A stretch of DNA of 64,000 bases from Borreliella andersonii (GTDB lineage: Bacteria; Spirochaetota; Spirochaetia; Borreliales; Borreliaceae): the NCBI RefSeq assembly GCF_032595875.1, contig NZ_CP132457.1, forward strand, positions 186,001-250,000. Direction: 5' to 3'. Of the stretch, positions 43,582 to 52,256 are shown piece by piece. The stretch's first letter is position 1. Every line of letters begins with the position of its first letter. Under the pieces are notes generated by a model that saw only the letters and a list, made by a program, of their open reading frames with translations, was not told the DNA's origin and made no database searches. A program made the translations under genes and the position numbers.

Positions 43582-44283
43582 ATGCTAAGTCCAAGAACAA
43601 TAAAAACAACTTTTATGTTAATATCTACATTAATGATTTTTAACGGATGTACAAAAAAATTAACCAAAATCAATTTTAAAGATATTAGCTTAAATAGCAA
43701 CAAAATGAATTCTTTAATAATAACTTCAATGAGCTCAAAAGAAGAATCACAATTTTATGAATACAATATTAGAATACCTAAATTAATAATTGAGGAAAAA
43801 GAAAAAGGAAATCTTGAAGAATTGAATAATGAGCTTAATGAATATGTAAGCCAAATTGTAGAAAGACTTGACATTGTTAGTAAAGAGCTTAAACCTGAGA
43901 ATAAAAAATTCAGTTTAAAAATAGACTATGAAATTTATCATGGGAACAATATTTATACAATAATACTTATTGCAACTCAAGAAATCAATGATAGCCCTAT
44001 TACAAATTACAGAAATTATTACATTCAAGATAACGGGAATTATATTCATAATATTGACGATATAATCAAAACAGATGAAGCATTCCCATTTTTTATAAAA
44101 AAAATTAAAGAAAAAATTTTACCTAACGAATTATTATTTGATTTACAACAAGCAGTAATTTACTTTGAAAACAAAAAAATTATTATTAAATTCTCTGAAT
44201 ATACATTCAAGCTAGACGACACAGAGGAGCTGCCAAGCATATTTGAATTTAATGAAAGTGAAATAGCACAATTTGTAAAATAA
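43582..44283 (+). CDS. Putative lipoprotein with a DUF3298/RsiV-like C-terminus
   Basis: 233 residues. The signal peptide ends IFNGC (Cys23, probable lipidation). The mature part reads SKEESQFYEYNIRIPKL, then NGNYIHNIDDIIKTDEAFPFFIKKI and FENKKIIIKFSEYTFKLDDTEELPSIFEF. This follows the pattern of RsiV/DUF3298 domains (lysozyme-binding in Bacillus RsiV). The match is by shape of motifs only. GGGAG lies 10 bases upstream. The PreP-like protease gene starts 14 bases after its stop, so the two are probably co-transcribed. Confidence 0.75.
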   Translation: MLSPRTIKTTFMLISTLMIFNGCTKKLTKINFKDISLNSNKMNSLIITSMSSKEESQFYEYNIRIPKLIIEEKEKGNLEELNNELNEYVSQIVERLDIVSKELKPENKKFSLKIDYEIYHGNNIYTIILIATQEINDSPITNYRNYYIQDNGNYIHNIDDIIKTDEAFPFFIKKIKEKILPNELLFDLQQAVIYFENKKIIIKFSEYTFKLDDTEELPSIFEFNESEIAQFVK

Positions 44284-44297
44284 GGACTAAGATATAA

Positions 44298-47213
44298 ATG
44301 AAAAAGAAAAAAATCTTCAAACTAATTTCAAAAACTTATTTAGAAGAATATGATGCAGAAGGGTATTATTTTAAACATGATAGCGGCCTTGAAGTATTTC
44401 ACTTAAAAAGTGATTCTTTTAAAGAAAATGCGTTTTGTATAGCTTTCAAGACAATACCTTCAAATAATACTGGAGTTGCACATGTTTTAGAACACACAAT
44501 TTTTTGCGGCTCTAACAAATATAAAATAAAAGATCCATTTCTTTACCTATTAAAAGGGAGTCTAAACACATTTTTAAACGCAATGACATTCCCAGACAAA
44601 ACTATCTACCCAGCAGCATCAACAATCGAAAAAGATTATTTTAATTTATTTAGTATCTATGCCGATTCTATATTTAACCCATTGCTTAAAAAAGAATCAT
44701 TTATGCAAGAAGGTTACAATATAAATCCAAAAAATTTTAAAGTATCTGGAATTGTCTTTAATGAAATGAAGGGCAGTTATTCAAATAAAAATTCTCTAAT
44801 AAACGAAATAGCAAGCAGTTCTCTTTTTGAAGAGGGAGCATATAAATACGATTCAGGCGGAATTCCAACAAATATTATTGATCTAACCTATGAAAGTTTT
44901 TTAGATTTTTATAAAAAACATTATACACTCGAAAACTGCAAAATATTTTTATGCGGCAACACTCAAACTGAAAAAAATCTAAATTTCATTGAAAAATACA
45001 TAATAAGGCCTTATAAAAAAGAAAAAAGCAATGTTAATATTGACATAGAAAATGTTAAAAGATGGGAAAAAGGGAAACAATTAACATACAAAATTCCTAA
45101 AGAAAACGATAATTCTCTTGGGGTATACACAATAAATTGGCTTTGCACAGAAATTAGCAATATTGAAGACAGCATTGGTCTTGAAATTCTCTCAGAAATA
45201 CTTTTAGACGATTCTTGTTCATTCACAATCAATATCTTAAAAAGCGGAATAGGTGAAGACATAGCCCATATTAGCGGAATCAATACAGATTTAAAAGAAT
45301 CTGTTTTTTCATTTGGACTTCAAAATGTTGTTGAAAATAAAGAAAAAGAATTTAAAAATCTAGTTTTCAGTGAGCTTAAAAATTTGGTAAAAAATAAAAT
45401 TCCAAAAGAACTAATAAAAGGAATTCTTTTCGGTTACGAATTTGCCTTAAAAGAAGAAAAAGGGCAAAATTTCCCTATCGCTTTAATGATAAAAAGTTTC
45501 AAAGGTTGGCTAAATGGCCTGCATCCAATCCAAACATTACAAACAAGCTACTATATAAATGAAATTACAAATAAATTGGAAAAAGGAATTTATTACTTCG
45601 AAAATTTAATTGAAAAATATCTAATATTGAATAATCATTATACATTAATAAGCTTTATTCCATCAAACGATATAGAAAAGGAAATGGAAGAAGAAATTGA
45701 AAAAAAATTAATGGCAAAGGAAATTGAAATCAAACAAAATTCAGCAGAATTTTTACAATTCAAAAAAGACTATAAGCAGTTTAAAAAATACCAAAATAAA
45801 AAAGACTCTAAAGCAGATATAGCAAAACTTCCCTTACTAAAAATAGAAGATTTGCCAAAACAAATAGAAAAAAGTTTGGATCTTAATGAAATAAAAGAGC
45901 TAAATCTACATTCTTTCAAATTTAAGAATAATAATATTTTTAATGTAAATCTATTTTTTAAACTAAATTTTTTAGAAAAAGAAGATTATATATACCTATC
46001 TTTATTCAAAAGAGCTCTTCAAGATTTATCTACAAAAAACTATTCTTACATAGACATTAACAATAAAATCCAAAATACTTTAGGACAAATAAATATATCT
46101 GAAAGTTACGACGAAGATATTGATGGAAATATTTTAAATTCATTTAATATTAGCTTTAAGTCTTTTAACAATAAAGTTAAAGAATCATTTGAACTGATAA
46201 AAGAAATTTTAATTAATATTAACTTTCATGATTATGAAAGATTAAAAGAAATAACACTAAGCTTGAAAAATGATTTTAAATCCTTATTAATCCCTAAAGG
46301 ACATCTTTTGGCAATGTTAAGATCCAAATCAAAACTAAAATTAAATGAGTATTTAAAAGAATTGCAAAATGGAATAACGGGTAGAGAATTTTGGCAAAAA
46401 GCAAAAACTGATACAGAATCTTTAAAAGAAATCGCAAATAAATTAAACAATTTAAAAAATAAAATAATTTTAAAGAACAATTTATCTGCACTGATAATTG
46501 GAAATACTGAAGACATTCTTAAAAACTTAGAAAATGAATTTTTTAATCTAAAAGAAAGCCTAGAAGATAGCAATCATTACGACAGATTGCTCAGTCTTGA
46601 TACAAACAACAAAACATTAAGAGAAATAATAATTATCCAATCAAAAGTAGCTTTTAATGCTATATGTTTTCCCAGTTACAAAATCACCGATGAAAATTAT
46701 CCAAAAGCAAATTTTCTAGAACATATCTTAAGAAGTGGGACCTTTTGGGAAAAAATAAGGGTAATAGGGGGTGCATACGGAGCAAGCGCATCAATCACTA
46801 ATGGAATCTTCTCTTTTGCATCCTACAGAGATCCCAATTTTACCAAAACATACCAAGCTTTCGAAAACTCTTTAGAAGAATTAGCTAATAATAAAATGAC
46901 ATATGAAGAGATTTATACCTATTTGATAGGTTTAATAGGAACTAACATCTATGTAAAAACCAAAGCTTCAGAAGCTTTGCAAAGCTATAGAAGAAAAATG
47001 CTAAATATTAGTGACAGCTTAAGACAAGATATTAGAAATGCTTACTTTACAATTACACCACAAGATATTAAAGAAATATCCACAAAGATCCTAACACAAA
47101 TAAGACAACAAAATAGCATTGCATCTTTGGTAAATAACCAAACATACGAAAAAGAAAAAAACAACCTAGAAAAATTAATAGGAAAAGAATACAGCGTAAA
47201 AAAAATTTATTAA
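44298..47213 (+). CDS. M16C-family metallopeptidase (PreP-like)
   Basis: 971 residues, the normal size for presequence-protease-type M16C enzymes with two halves and a helical hinge. The inverted zinc motif HVLEHTIFCG gives HxxEH at 62-66, with the distal Glu in GIVFNEMKGSYS (about 151-162). The C-terminal half (about 520-971) has the FWEKIRVIGGAYGASASITNGIFSFASYRDPN segment that closes the chamber. There is no signal peptide, so it should degrade peptides in the cytosol. From memory it matches BB0228. ATG is behind AAGGAC. Confidence 0.92.
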   Translation: MKKKKIFKLISKTYLEEYDAEGYYFKHDSGLEVFHLKSDSFKENAFCIAFKTIPSNNTGVAHVLEHTIFCGSNKYKIKDPFLYLLKGSLNTFLNAMTFPDKTIYPAASTIEKDYFNLFSIYADSIFNPLLKKESFMQEGYNINPKNFKVSGIVFNEMKGSYSNKNSLINEIASSSLFEEGAYKYDSGGIPTNIIDLTYESFLDFYKKHYTLENCKIFLCGNTQTEKNLNFIEKYIIRPYKKEKSNVNIDIENVKRWEKGKQLTYKIPKENDNSLGVYTINWLCTEISNIEDSIGLEILSEILLDDSCSFTINILKSGIGEDIAHISGINTDLKESVFSFGLQNVVENKEKEFKNLVFSELKNLVKNKIPKELIKGILFGYEFALKEEKGQNFPIALMIKSFKGWLNGLHPIQTLQTSYYINEITNKLEKGIYYFENLIEKYLILNNHYTLISFIPSNDIEKEMEEEIEKKLMAKEIEIKQNSAEFLQFKKDYKQFKKYQNKKDSKADIAKLPLLKIEDLPKQIEKSLDLNEIKELNLHSFKFKNNNIFNVNLFFKLNFLEKEDYIYLSLFKRALQDLSTKNYSYIDINNKIQNTLGQINISESYDEDIDGNILNSFNISFKSFNNKVKESFELIKEILININFHDYERLKEITLSLKNDFKSLLIPKGHLLAMLRSKSKLKLNEYLKELQNGITGREFWQKAKTDTESLKEIANKLNNLKNKIILKNNLSALIIGNTEDILKNLENEFFNLKESLEDSNHYDRLLSLDTNNKTLREIIIIQSKVAFNAICFPSYKITDENYPKANFLEHILRSGTFWEKIRVIGGAYGASASITNGIFSFASYRDPNFTKTYQAFENSLEELANNKMTYEEIYTYLIGLIGTNIYVKTKASEALQSYRRKMLNISDSLRQDIRNAYFTITPQDIKEISTKILTQIRQQNSIASLVNNQTYEKEKNNLEKLIGKEYSVKKIY

Positions 47214-47247
47214 CATTTTCTCAAAATTTCATACAAAAAGCCAATTC

Positions 47248-47493
47248 TTAAGACTTTTTATACCTTTTATTAAATTTATCAATTCTTCCTGCTGCATCAA
47301 CAAACTTTTGTTGGCCAGTATAAAAAGGATGAGATTTGCTTGTAATTTCCACAGTAATCAATGGATATTCCTTTCCATCAATATATTTAATAGTTTCCTT
47401 TGAATTCAAAGTAGACCTGGTTAAAAACATTGCTCCATTTGATCCATCTTTAAATACCACTAAATTACTTTTAGGATGTATATCTTTTCTCAT
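47248..47493 (-). CDS. rpmE2: Ribosomal protein L31, type B
   Basis: 81 residues beginning MRKDIHPK, with [57 protein letters not shown]. It lacks the CxxC zinc pair of type A L31, and the long middle insert marks type B. It is part of the 50S central bridge. AAGGAAGG precedes the ATG, and a good promoter lies upstream. The zinc-free form suits an organism with limited metal supply, but it is the only L31 in view. Confidence 0.95.
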   Translation of the reverse strand: MRKDIHPKSNLVVFKDGSNGAMFLTRSTLNSKETIKYIDGKEYPLITVEITSKSHPFYTGQQKFVDAAGRIDKFNKRYKKS

Positions 47494-47519
47494 AAAACCT
47501 TCCTTTCAATCCTCAATAA

Positions 47520-47548
47520 AGTGTAATTTACATTAAAAATAATGTCAA
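47520..47548 (-). promoter_or_regulatory. Sigma-70 promoter for rpmE2
   Basis: The minus strand has TTGACA (47548-47543), exactly 17 bases, then TACACT (47525-47520). The start should fall about 20 bases before the rpmE2 ATG. ACATTA/TAATGT inverted arms lie at the -35/spacer. Confidence 0.72.
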
Positions 47549-47553
47549 TTTAT

Positions 47554-49101
47554 TTAATTACCATTACTCATTGTCTTTAAGAAAATCTCATTGTTTTTGC
47601 TTTTTTTCATCTTTTCTATCAGAACTTCAACTCCCTCATAATCATCAACACCTCCAAGTATTCTTCTGATAAGCAAAATCTTAGAACGTTCCTCTTCACT
47701 AAGAAGTAATTCTTCTTTTCTGGTACCTGATTTTTTAATATTAATAGCAGGAAAAAGTCTTCTGTCTGCCAAACTTCTATCAAGAATTAACTCCATATTA
47801 CCGGTACTTTTAAATTCTTCAAAAATAACTTCATCCATTTTGCTGCCAGTATCAACCAAAGCAGTAGCTATAATAGTCAAACTTCCCCCTTCTTCTATAT
47901 TTCTAGCAGATCCAAAAAACCTCTTTGGCTTATGAAGAGCATTAGAATCTACACCACCCGATAAAATTTTACCAGAAGTTGGCATAGTTTGATTATATGC
48001 CCTTGCAAGTCTTGTAATAGAATCAAGCAAAATAACAACATCTTTCTTGTTTTCAACAAGCCTTTTTGCCTTTTCAATAACCATCTCTGCTACCTGAACA
48101 TGCCTACTAGCCTGCTCATCAAAATTAGATGCAATTACTTCGCCCTTAACACTACGAATCATATCTGTAACTTCTTCTGGTCTCTCATCAATAAGCAGTA
48201 TCATTAAAATAACATCTGAATAATTAGTAGTTATTGCGTTAGCTATTTTTTGAAGCAAGGTAGTCTTTCCCGCTTTTGGAGGAGAAACTATTAAAGCCCT
48301 TTGCCCTTTACCTATAGGCGAAAAAAGATTGATAAGCCTTGTAGAAATATTGCAATTTTCATATTCAAGATTCAATTTCATATTGGGATACAGAGGAGTT
48401 AAATTATCAAAAGGTATTCTGTTTTGAGCAAAGGTAGGATCTTGATCATTAATAGATTTAATTTTAACCATTGCAAAAAATCTCTCACCATCTCTAGGCG
48501 ATCTAATTTGGCCATATAAAATATCGCCTGTCCTTAAATTAAAAAGTCTAATCTGAGAAGGAGAAACGTAAACATCATTGCCCCCCGAAAGATAAGAATT
48601 TGATGCGGTTCTCAAAAACCCATAACCATCACTAAGCACATCAAGTACACCTGTAAATAAAACATTAATACCATTCTCACTTAATATTTTTACCAATAAA
48701 AATATTAATTCCGTTTTTTTCATTGTTACAGCAATAGTATGATTAGTACCAAGGCCTTCAACAATTTTCCTAACCTCTGTAATTGGCTTATCATAAAGTT
48801 TTTCAATCTCTACATAATCTTTGCCATTAAAAAACTTGATGATATTACTTTGCTCTAAAGTTTTAATATTATTTTCTAAGCCTGAAGAAGGAATATCATA
48901 ATCAAATTCAGGAAATACTACACTGCTTGAATCCTTTGCGCTACTTAAATCTGCAGCTTTTGTCACGCTAGATACAGAATCCTTTTTAGCAACAACTTTA
49001 ACCACTTTTTTTTTCAAATTATCTTCAATCTTAAACTCTTTAGAAACATCCAACCGCCTTATTTCACTTTCTAAATCAAATCCACCATTTTTTTTATCCA
49101 T
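47554..49101 (-). CDS. rho: Transcription termination factor Rho
   Basis: 515 residues, about 95 more than E. coli Rho, because of a charged, Ser/Val/Lys-rich N-terminal tail (about 1-80). The RNA-binding domain has [14 protein letters not shown] (151-164). The ATPase has Walker [11 protein letters not shown] (274-283), [22 protein letters not shown] and the [22 protein letters not shown]-loop region. It ends RNA synthesis of untranslated transcripts. AGGAAAAT precedes the ATG. Confidence 0.97.
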   Translation of the reverse strand: MDKKNGGFDLESEIRRLDVSKEFKIEDNLKKKVVKVVAKKDSVSSVTKAADLSSAKDSSSVVFPEFDYDIPSSGLENNIKTLEQSNIIKFFNGKDYVEIEKLYDKPITEVRKIVEGLGTNHTIAVTMKKTELIFLLVKILSENGINVLFTGVLDVLSDGYGFLRTASNSYLSGGNDVYVSPSQIRLFNLRTGDILYGQIRSPRDGERFFAMVKIKSINDQDPTFAQNRIPFDNLTPLYPNMKLNLEYENCNISTRLINLFSPIGKGQRALIVSPPKAGKTTLLQKIANAITTNYSDVILMILLIDERPEEVTDMIRSVKGEVIASNFDEQASRHVQVAEMVIEKAKRLVENKKDVVILLDSITRLARAYNQTMPTSGKILSGGVDSNALHKPKRFFGSARNIEEGGSLTIIATALVDTGSKMDEVIFEEFKSTGNMELILDRSLADRRLFPAINIKKSGTRKEELLLSEEERSKILLIRRILGGVDDYEGVEVLIEKMKKSKNNEIFLKTMSNGN

Positions 49102-49147
49102 ATTTTCCTCTACGAATTACATTTTAAAGAAAGGATTTTATAAAAAT

Positions 49148-49169
49148 CTACTTATTATCTACTTATTAT
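49148..49169. repeat. 11-bp tandem duplication upstream of rho
   Basis: CTACTTATTAT occurs twice in a row (49148-49158 and 49159-49169) between the bactofilin stop and rho, where the rho promoter should lie. Confidence 0.85.
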
Positions 49170-49191
49170 TAATTAATAAAAAACACTGATC

Positions 49192-49599
49192 CTATTGCAA
49201 AGTATCTTTTATTTGTGAAACGGTAAAAGAAAATAAATCTACAATTTCATTAGACTTTATCATTTCACACTTACCATCAAAAATTATATTATCACTAATA
49301 AATATTTTTTTTGTTTTTACATCCCCATATATTTTACAGCCACTGTTTAAATAAACTTTACTAGCAGCATTTACATTGCCCTTCAAAATTCCTTCTACTA
49401 TTAATGTATCACAAATTACCACATTGGTAATAACCTTACTATTCTTACCAATAAAAAGCACGCCCCCTTTTGAAGATATTTCACCCTCAAAAGAAGAATC
49501 AAGATACAAAGTTCCTTCAAATTTTAATTTTCCTCTAAAAGTTAAACTAGAGTCCAGCTTACAATCCCATTTATAAGAATCTACAATATTAACCGGCAT
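49192..49599 (-). CDS. Bactofilin-family protein
   Basis: 135 residues with the right-handed beta-helix rhythm of bactofilins: LTFRGKLKFEGTLYLDSSFEGEI, FIGKNSKVITNVVICDTLIVEGILKGNV, then KVYLNSGCKIYGDVKTKKIFIS. Bactofilins polymerise without nucleotide and scaffold envelope or shape proteins. There is no membrane segment. Its ATG follows the hbb stop with no gap, so it is probably translated from the rpsT-hbb transcript. A second bactofilin is at 62481. Confidence 0.85.
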   Translation of the reverse strand: MPVNIVDSYKWDCKLDSSLTFRGKLKFEGTLYLDSSFEGEISSKGGVLFIGKNSKVITNVVICDTLIVEGILKGNVNAASKVYLNSGCKIYGDVKTKKIFISDNIIFDGKCEMIKSNEIVDLFSFTVSQIKDTLQ

Positions 49600-49926
49600 T
49601 TAACCTTTAATACCCCACACTCTCTCTTTCAAATCCTTGCCTGGACGAAAATAAGCAACATGATGATCTAGGACCTTAACATATTCCCCTGTTTGAGGAT
49701 TGCGAGCATTTAAGCGTCCCCTTCTTTTTCTAACTTCAAATGTACCAAAAGATCTAAACTCAATAACATTATTAGAACAAAGATTACTCTTAAGCTCTTC
49801 AAAAAAAGCATCTATTACAAGTCTTATGTATTTTTTTTCTAATTTTAAATTATTATTTCTAATATTCAAAGATATTTGATCAACAATGTCTGACTTAGTA
49901 ACCTTTGGTCTTCTTGAAAAAGACAT
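49600..49926 (-). CDS. hbb: HU/IHF-family DNA-binding protein Hbb
   Basis: 108 residues. [15 protein letters not shown] is at the N-terminus, [31 protein letters not shown] forms the DNA-binding beta-arm with the RNPQTG tip (Pro intercalates into DNA), and [11 protein letters not shown] closes it. Hbb is the Borrelia nucleoid protein, known to bend DNA sharply. Its gene sits 12 bases after rpsT. AAGGAAATTAGTTT precedes the ATG. Confidence 0.96.
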   Translation of the reverse strand: MSFSRRPKVTKSDIVDQISLNIRNNNLKLEKKYIRLVIDAFFEELKSNLCSNNVIEFRSFGTFEVRKRRGRLNARNPQTGEYVKVLDHHVAYFRPGKDLKERVWGIKG

Positions 49927-49938
49927 AAACTAATTTCC

Positions 49939-50196
49939 TTATTTTAACAGCAAAACATTTAAACGAGATTTCTTTCTAGCAGCCTTATTTTTATGAATTA
50001 TTCGCTTTCTAGCAGCAGTGTCTAGTTTCTTTGCAACAAATTTAAAAAATTCAATAGCTTCGTCTTTCTTGCCCGCTTTTATCATATTGACACAGCGTTT
50101 TTCTATTGTTTTTAATTCACTTTTTACACTTACATTTCTAATTTTTCTTTTTAAATTTTGACGAGAGCGCTTCAATGCTGATGCATTTTTTCTCAA
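49939..50196 (-). CDS. rpsT: Ribosomal protein S20
   Basis: 85 residues from a TTG at 50196, six bases after AAGGAG. The open frame continues 22 codons further, but that part has no ribosome site and does not look like S20. Family text: RKNASALKRSRQNLKRKIRNVSVKSELKTIEK, then AARKRIIHKNKAARKKSRL. It binds 16S rRNA early in 30S assembly. A TTG start is also used by E. coli rpsT and is linked there to autoregulation. Confidence 0.93.
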   Translation of the reverse strand: MRKNASALKRSRQNLKRKIRNVSVKSELKTIEKRCVNMIKAGKKDEAIEFFKFVAKKLDTAARKRIIHKNKAARKKSRLNVLLLK

Positions 50197-50233
50197 GTTA
50201 TACTCCTTAATAATATTATTAAACAATAGCTTT

Positions 50234-50262
50234 AATATATCAACTAATTTAAATATAGTCAA
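50234..50262 (-). promoter_or_regulatory. Sigma-70 promoter for rpsT-hbb-bactofilin
   Basis: The minus strand has TTGACT (50262-50257), 17 bases, then TATATT (50239-50234). It leads into the AAGGAG-TTG start of rpsT about 30 bases downstream. One of the best consensus matches in the window. Confidence 0.75.
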
Positions 50263-50270
50263 TCAAAGCT

Positions 50271-51098
50271 TTAAGTTAATTCAGTACAATAGTTTTGATT
50301 AATATATTCAAAAACCTTTTGCATGGAATAAGAAATTTTCTTATTCAAAATATATACCTTTTTTGTCTGATGATTTCCTTTATATAAAAAGCATAAATAA
50401 TTTTTATTGTTAAATTCAAATTCTCTAGTAATAAAAATTTTTTCAAAAAATTCATAAAAATAAATTTCACTTTTAAAAATTTTCCTTTCGTAGATTGAAT
50501 CTTTCCTAAATTCGTAAAACAAAACTATATTGCTAATAACTGAAAAATCCTTCAACAAAACTTTAATATCAATAAAACAAATAAATAAAAAAATAAATAT
50601 ATTGCTTAATGAAATGTAATAAACAAATAAACCAATCATAATGCGACCCAAAAACATACAAAGATAAGTATAAGACAAATAATATCTTATTGGAAAATTT
50701 TCCAATTTTGTGACAAACAGATCTTTTCTCTTAATTTTAAGCTCTTCGAATAATTCACTTGAACCATTGTCTATCCAAAAACAAACCTCAATCTTTTTTT
50801 TATTTTTTAATTGCAAAATTAAAACATTATCTGACAATCTTTTTTCAAACGAAATAATATCATCAAAGCCAAAATTATAACTTAAAAAAATACACCTATA
50901 ATAAATCTCAGATCCCTTAAACGAGACAGAACAAAAATATCTTAAATTTAAAAAAAATACAAAAAAATTCACTAAAAGAAGTCCTAAAACAAAGAAAAAA
51001 AAACTTGTGACATAAAAAACCAAATAAAGCAAACAAATCGCAATATTAAAAACAAACAAACCAATAAATTTTACATTATTGAAAAATAAACCGTGCAT
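50271..51098 (-). CDS. Membrane protein, function unknown
   Basis: 275 residues from the ATG at 51098; the frame extends three codons to a TTG. Two hydrophobic helices lie near the start (about 8-50), and two more at about 150-190 (MIGLFVYYISLSNIFIFLFICFID). Between and after these are soluble stretches of about 90 residues. Layout and length recall PH-domain-like or YcxB-type membrane proteins, but no motif confirms it. It lies downstream of ychF with 15 bases between, and has no clear ribosome site. Confidence 0.65.
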   Translation of the reverse strand: MHGLFFNNVKFIGLFVFNIAICLLYLVFYVTSFFFFVLGLLLVNFFVFFLNLRYFCSVSFKGSEIYYRCIFLSYNFGFDDIISFEKRLSDNVLILQLKNKKKIEVCFWIDNGSSELFEELKIKRKDLFVTKLENFPIRYYLSYTYLCMFLGRIMIGLFVYYISLSNIFIFLFICFIDIKVLLKDFSVISNIVLFYEFRKDSIYERKIFKSEIYFYEFFEKIFITREFEFNNKNYLCFLYKGNHQTKKVYILNKKISYSMQKVFEYINQNYCTELT

Positions 51099-51113
51099 AA
51101 TATACAAATAAAT

Positions 51114-52220
51114 CTAGACATTAAATTTAAAAAAGATTACATCTCCATCTCTTACAAGATATTCCTTGCCTTCAATTCTAACAAGTCCTTTCTCTTTTAG
51201 TTTTTGAACACTTTGAAATTTAAATAAATCCTCACAAGAATAAACCTCTGCCTTAATAAAGCCCCCCTCAAAATCACTATGAATTATTCCAGCGGCTTTG
51301 GGTGCTCTCATGCCCTGCTTGAATGTCCAAGCTCTAACTTCTTGCAAACCTGCTGTAAAATAAGTTCTAAGCCCCAAAGTATAATAAGCCTTTTTAATTA
51401 AATTACCAAGACCGCTATCATTTATTCCAAATAATTCTAACATTTCATTTTTATAAGATATATCCTTTATTTGAGCAAGTTCAGCCTCAATTTTGGCACA
51501 TAAAATTAAAAAATCGTTTCCTTCTTTTAAGGCAATATTTTTTACAATATCTGTATATTTATTGCCACCAAGTGAATTTTCATCAACATTGCAAACATAC
51601 AAAACTTTTTTAAAAGTCAAAAGATTTAATGATCTAATAAAGTCATATTCAAAATTATCAAATTTAAATTCAACAGCAGGGTTCATATTGCTTAAATGAT
51701 TTTCAAGTCTTTTTAGCATTAAAACAATTGTCTTAGAAGATTCACTAATTTTTTTATCAGTGCTTTTAGCATTTTTTTCTTGTTTTTGAAGACTTTTTTG
51801 AACAGTTTCAAGATCAGATAGACAAAGCTCAACATTAATTGTAGTTATATCTCTCTCGGGATTAATTTCATCATTAATATGAATAACCTCTTTTTCTTCA
51901 AAACATCTTACAACATGAACAATAAGAGAAACTTCGCGAATATTAGCCAAAAATTTATTGCCAAGCCCTTCACCTGTTGATGCTCCCTTGACAAGGCCTG
52001 CAATATCCACAAATTCCATAACAGCAGGAACAATTTTACGCGGAACAATGCAATCTGCGATTTTTAAAAGCCTATCATCAGGAATCTCTACTATCCCTAC
52101 ATTTGGCTCAATGGTACAAAAAGGATAATTAGCGATCTCAACATTAGATGATGTCAGAGATGAAAACAAAGTAGATTTGCCCACATTAGGAAGCCCCACA
52201 ATCCCCGCATTAAGCTTCAT
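51114..52220 (-). CDS. ychF: Redox-regulated ATPase/GTPase YchF (Obg-like)
   Basis: 368 residues. P-loop GLPNVGKSTLFSSL (about 8-21), switch text NYPFCTIEPNVGIVEIPD, FVDIAGLVKGASTGEGLGNKFLANI (about 70-94) and the base-recognition motif NVDE rather than NKxD. A C-terminal TGS domain has TYFTAGLQEVRAWTFKQGMRAPKAAGIIHSDF. YchF proteins prefer ATP and bind ribosomes. GGTGGG precedes the ATG. It is divergently placed 36 bases after the end of the 52257 gene on the same strand. Confidence 0.96.
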   Translation of the reverse strand: MKLNAGIVGLPNVGKSTLFSSLTSSNVEIANYPFCTIEPNVGIVEIPDDRLLKIADCIVPRKIVPAVMEFVDIAGLVKGASTGEGLGNKFLANIREVSLIVHVVRCFEEKEVIHINDEINPERDITTINVELCLSDLETVQKSLQKQEKNAKSTDKKISESSKTIVLMLKRLENHLSNMNPAVEFKFDNFEYDFIRSLNLLTFKKVLYVCNVDENSLGGNKYTDIVKNIALKEGNDFLILCAKIEAELAQIKDISYKNEMLELFGINDSGLGNLIKKAYYTLGLRTYFTAGLQEVRAWTFKQGMRAPKAAGIIHSDFEGGFIKAEVYSCEDLFKFQSVQKLKEKGLVRIEGKEYLVRDGDVIFFKFNV

Positions 52221-52256
52221 AACCCACCTAAACCTTTAATAAAATTAAAAAGAAAT

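Noticed and set aside
49939-50262. Longer S20 with 22 extra N-terminal residues
   Set aside because: The AAGGAG-TTG start at 50196 gives a normal S20; the extra part overlaps the promoter.
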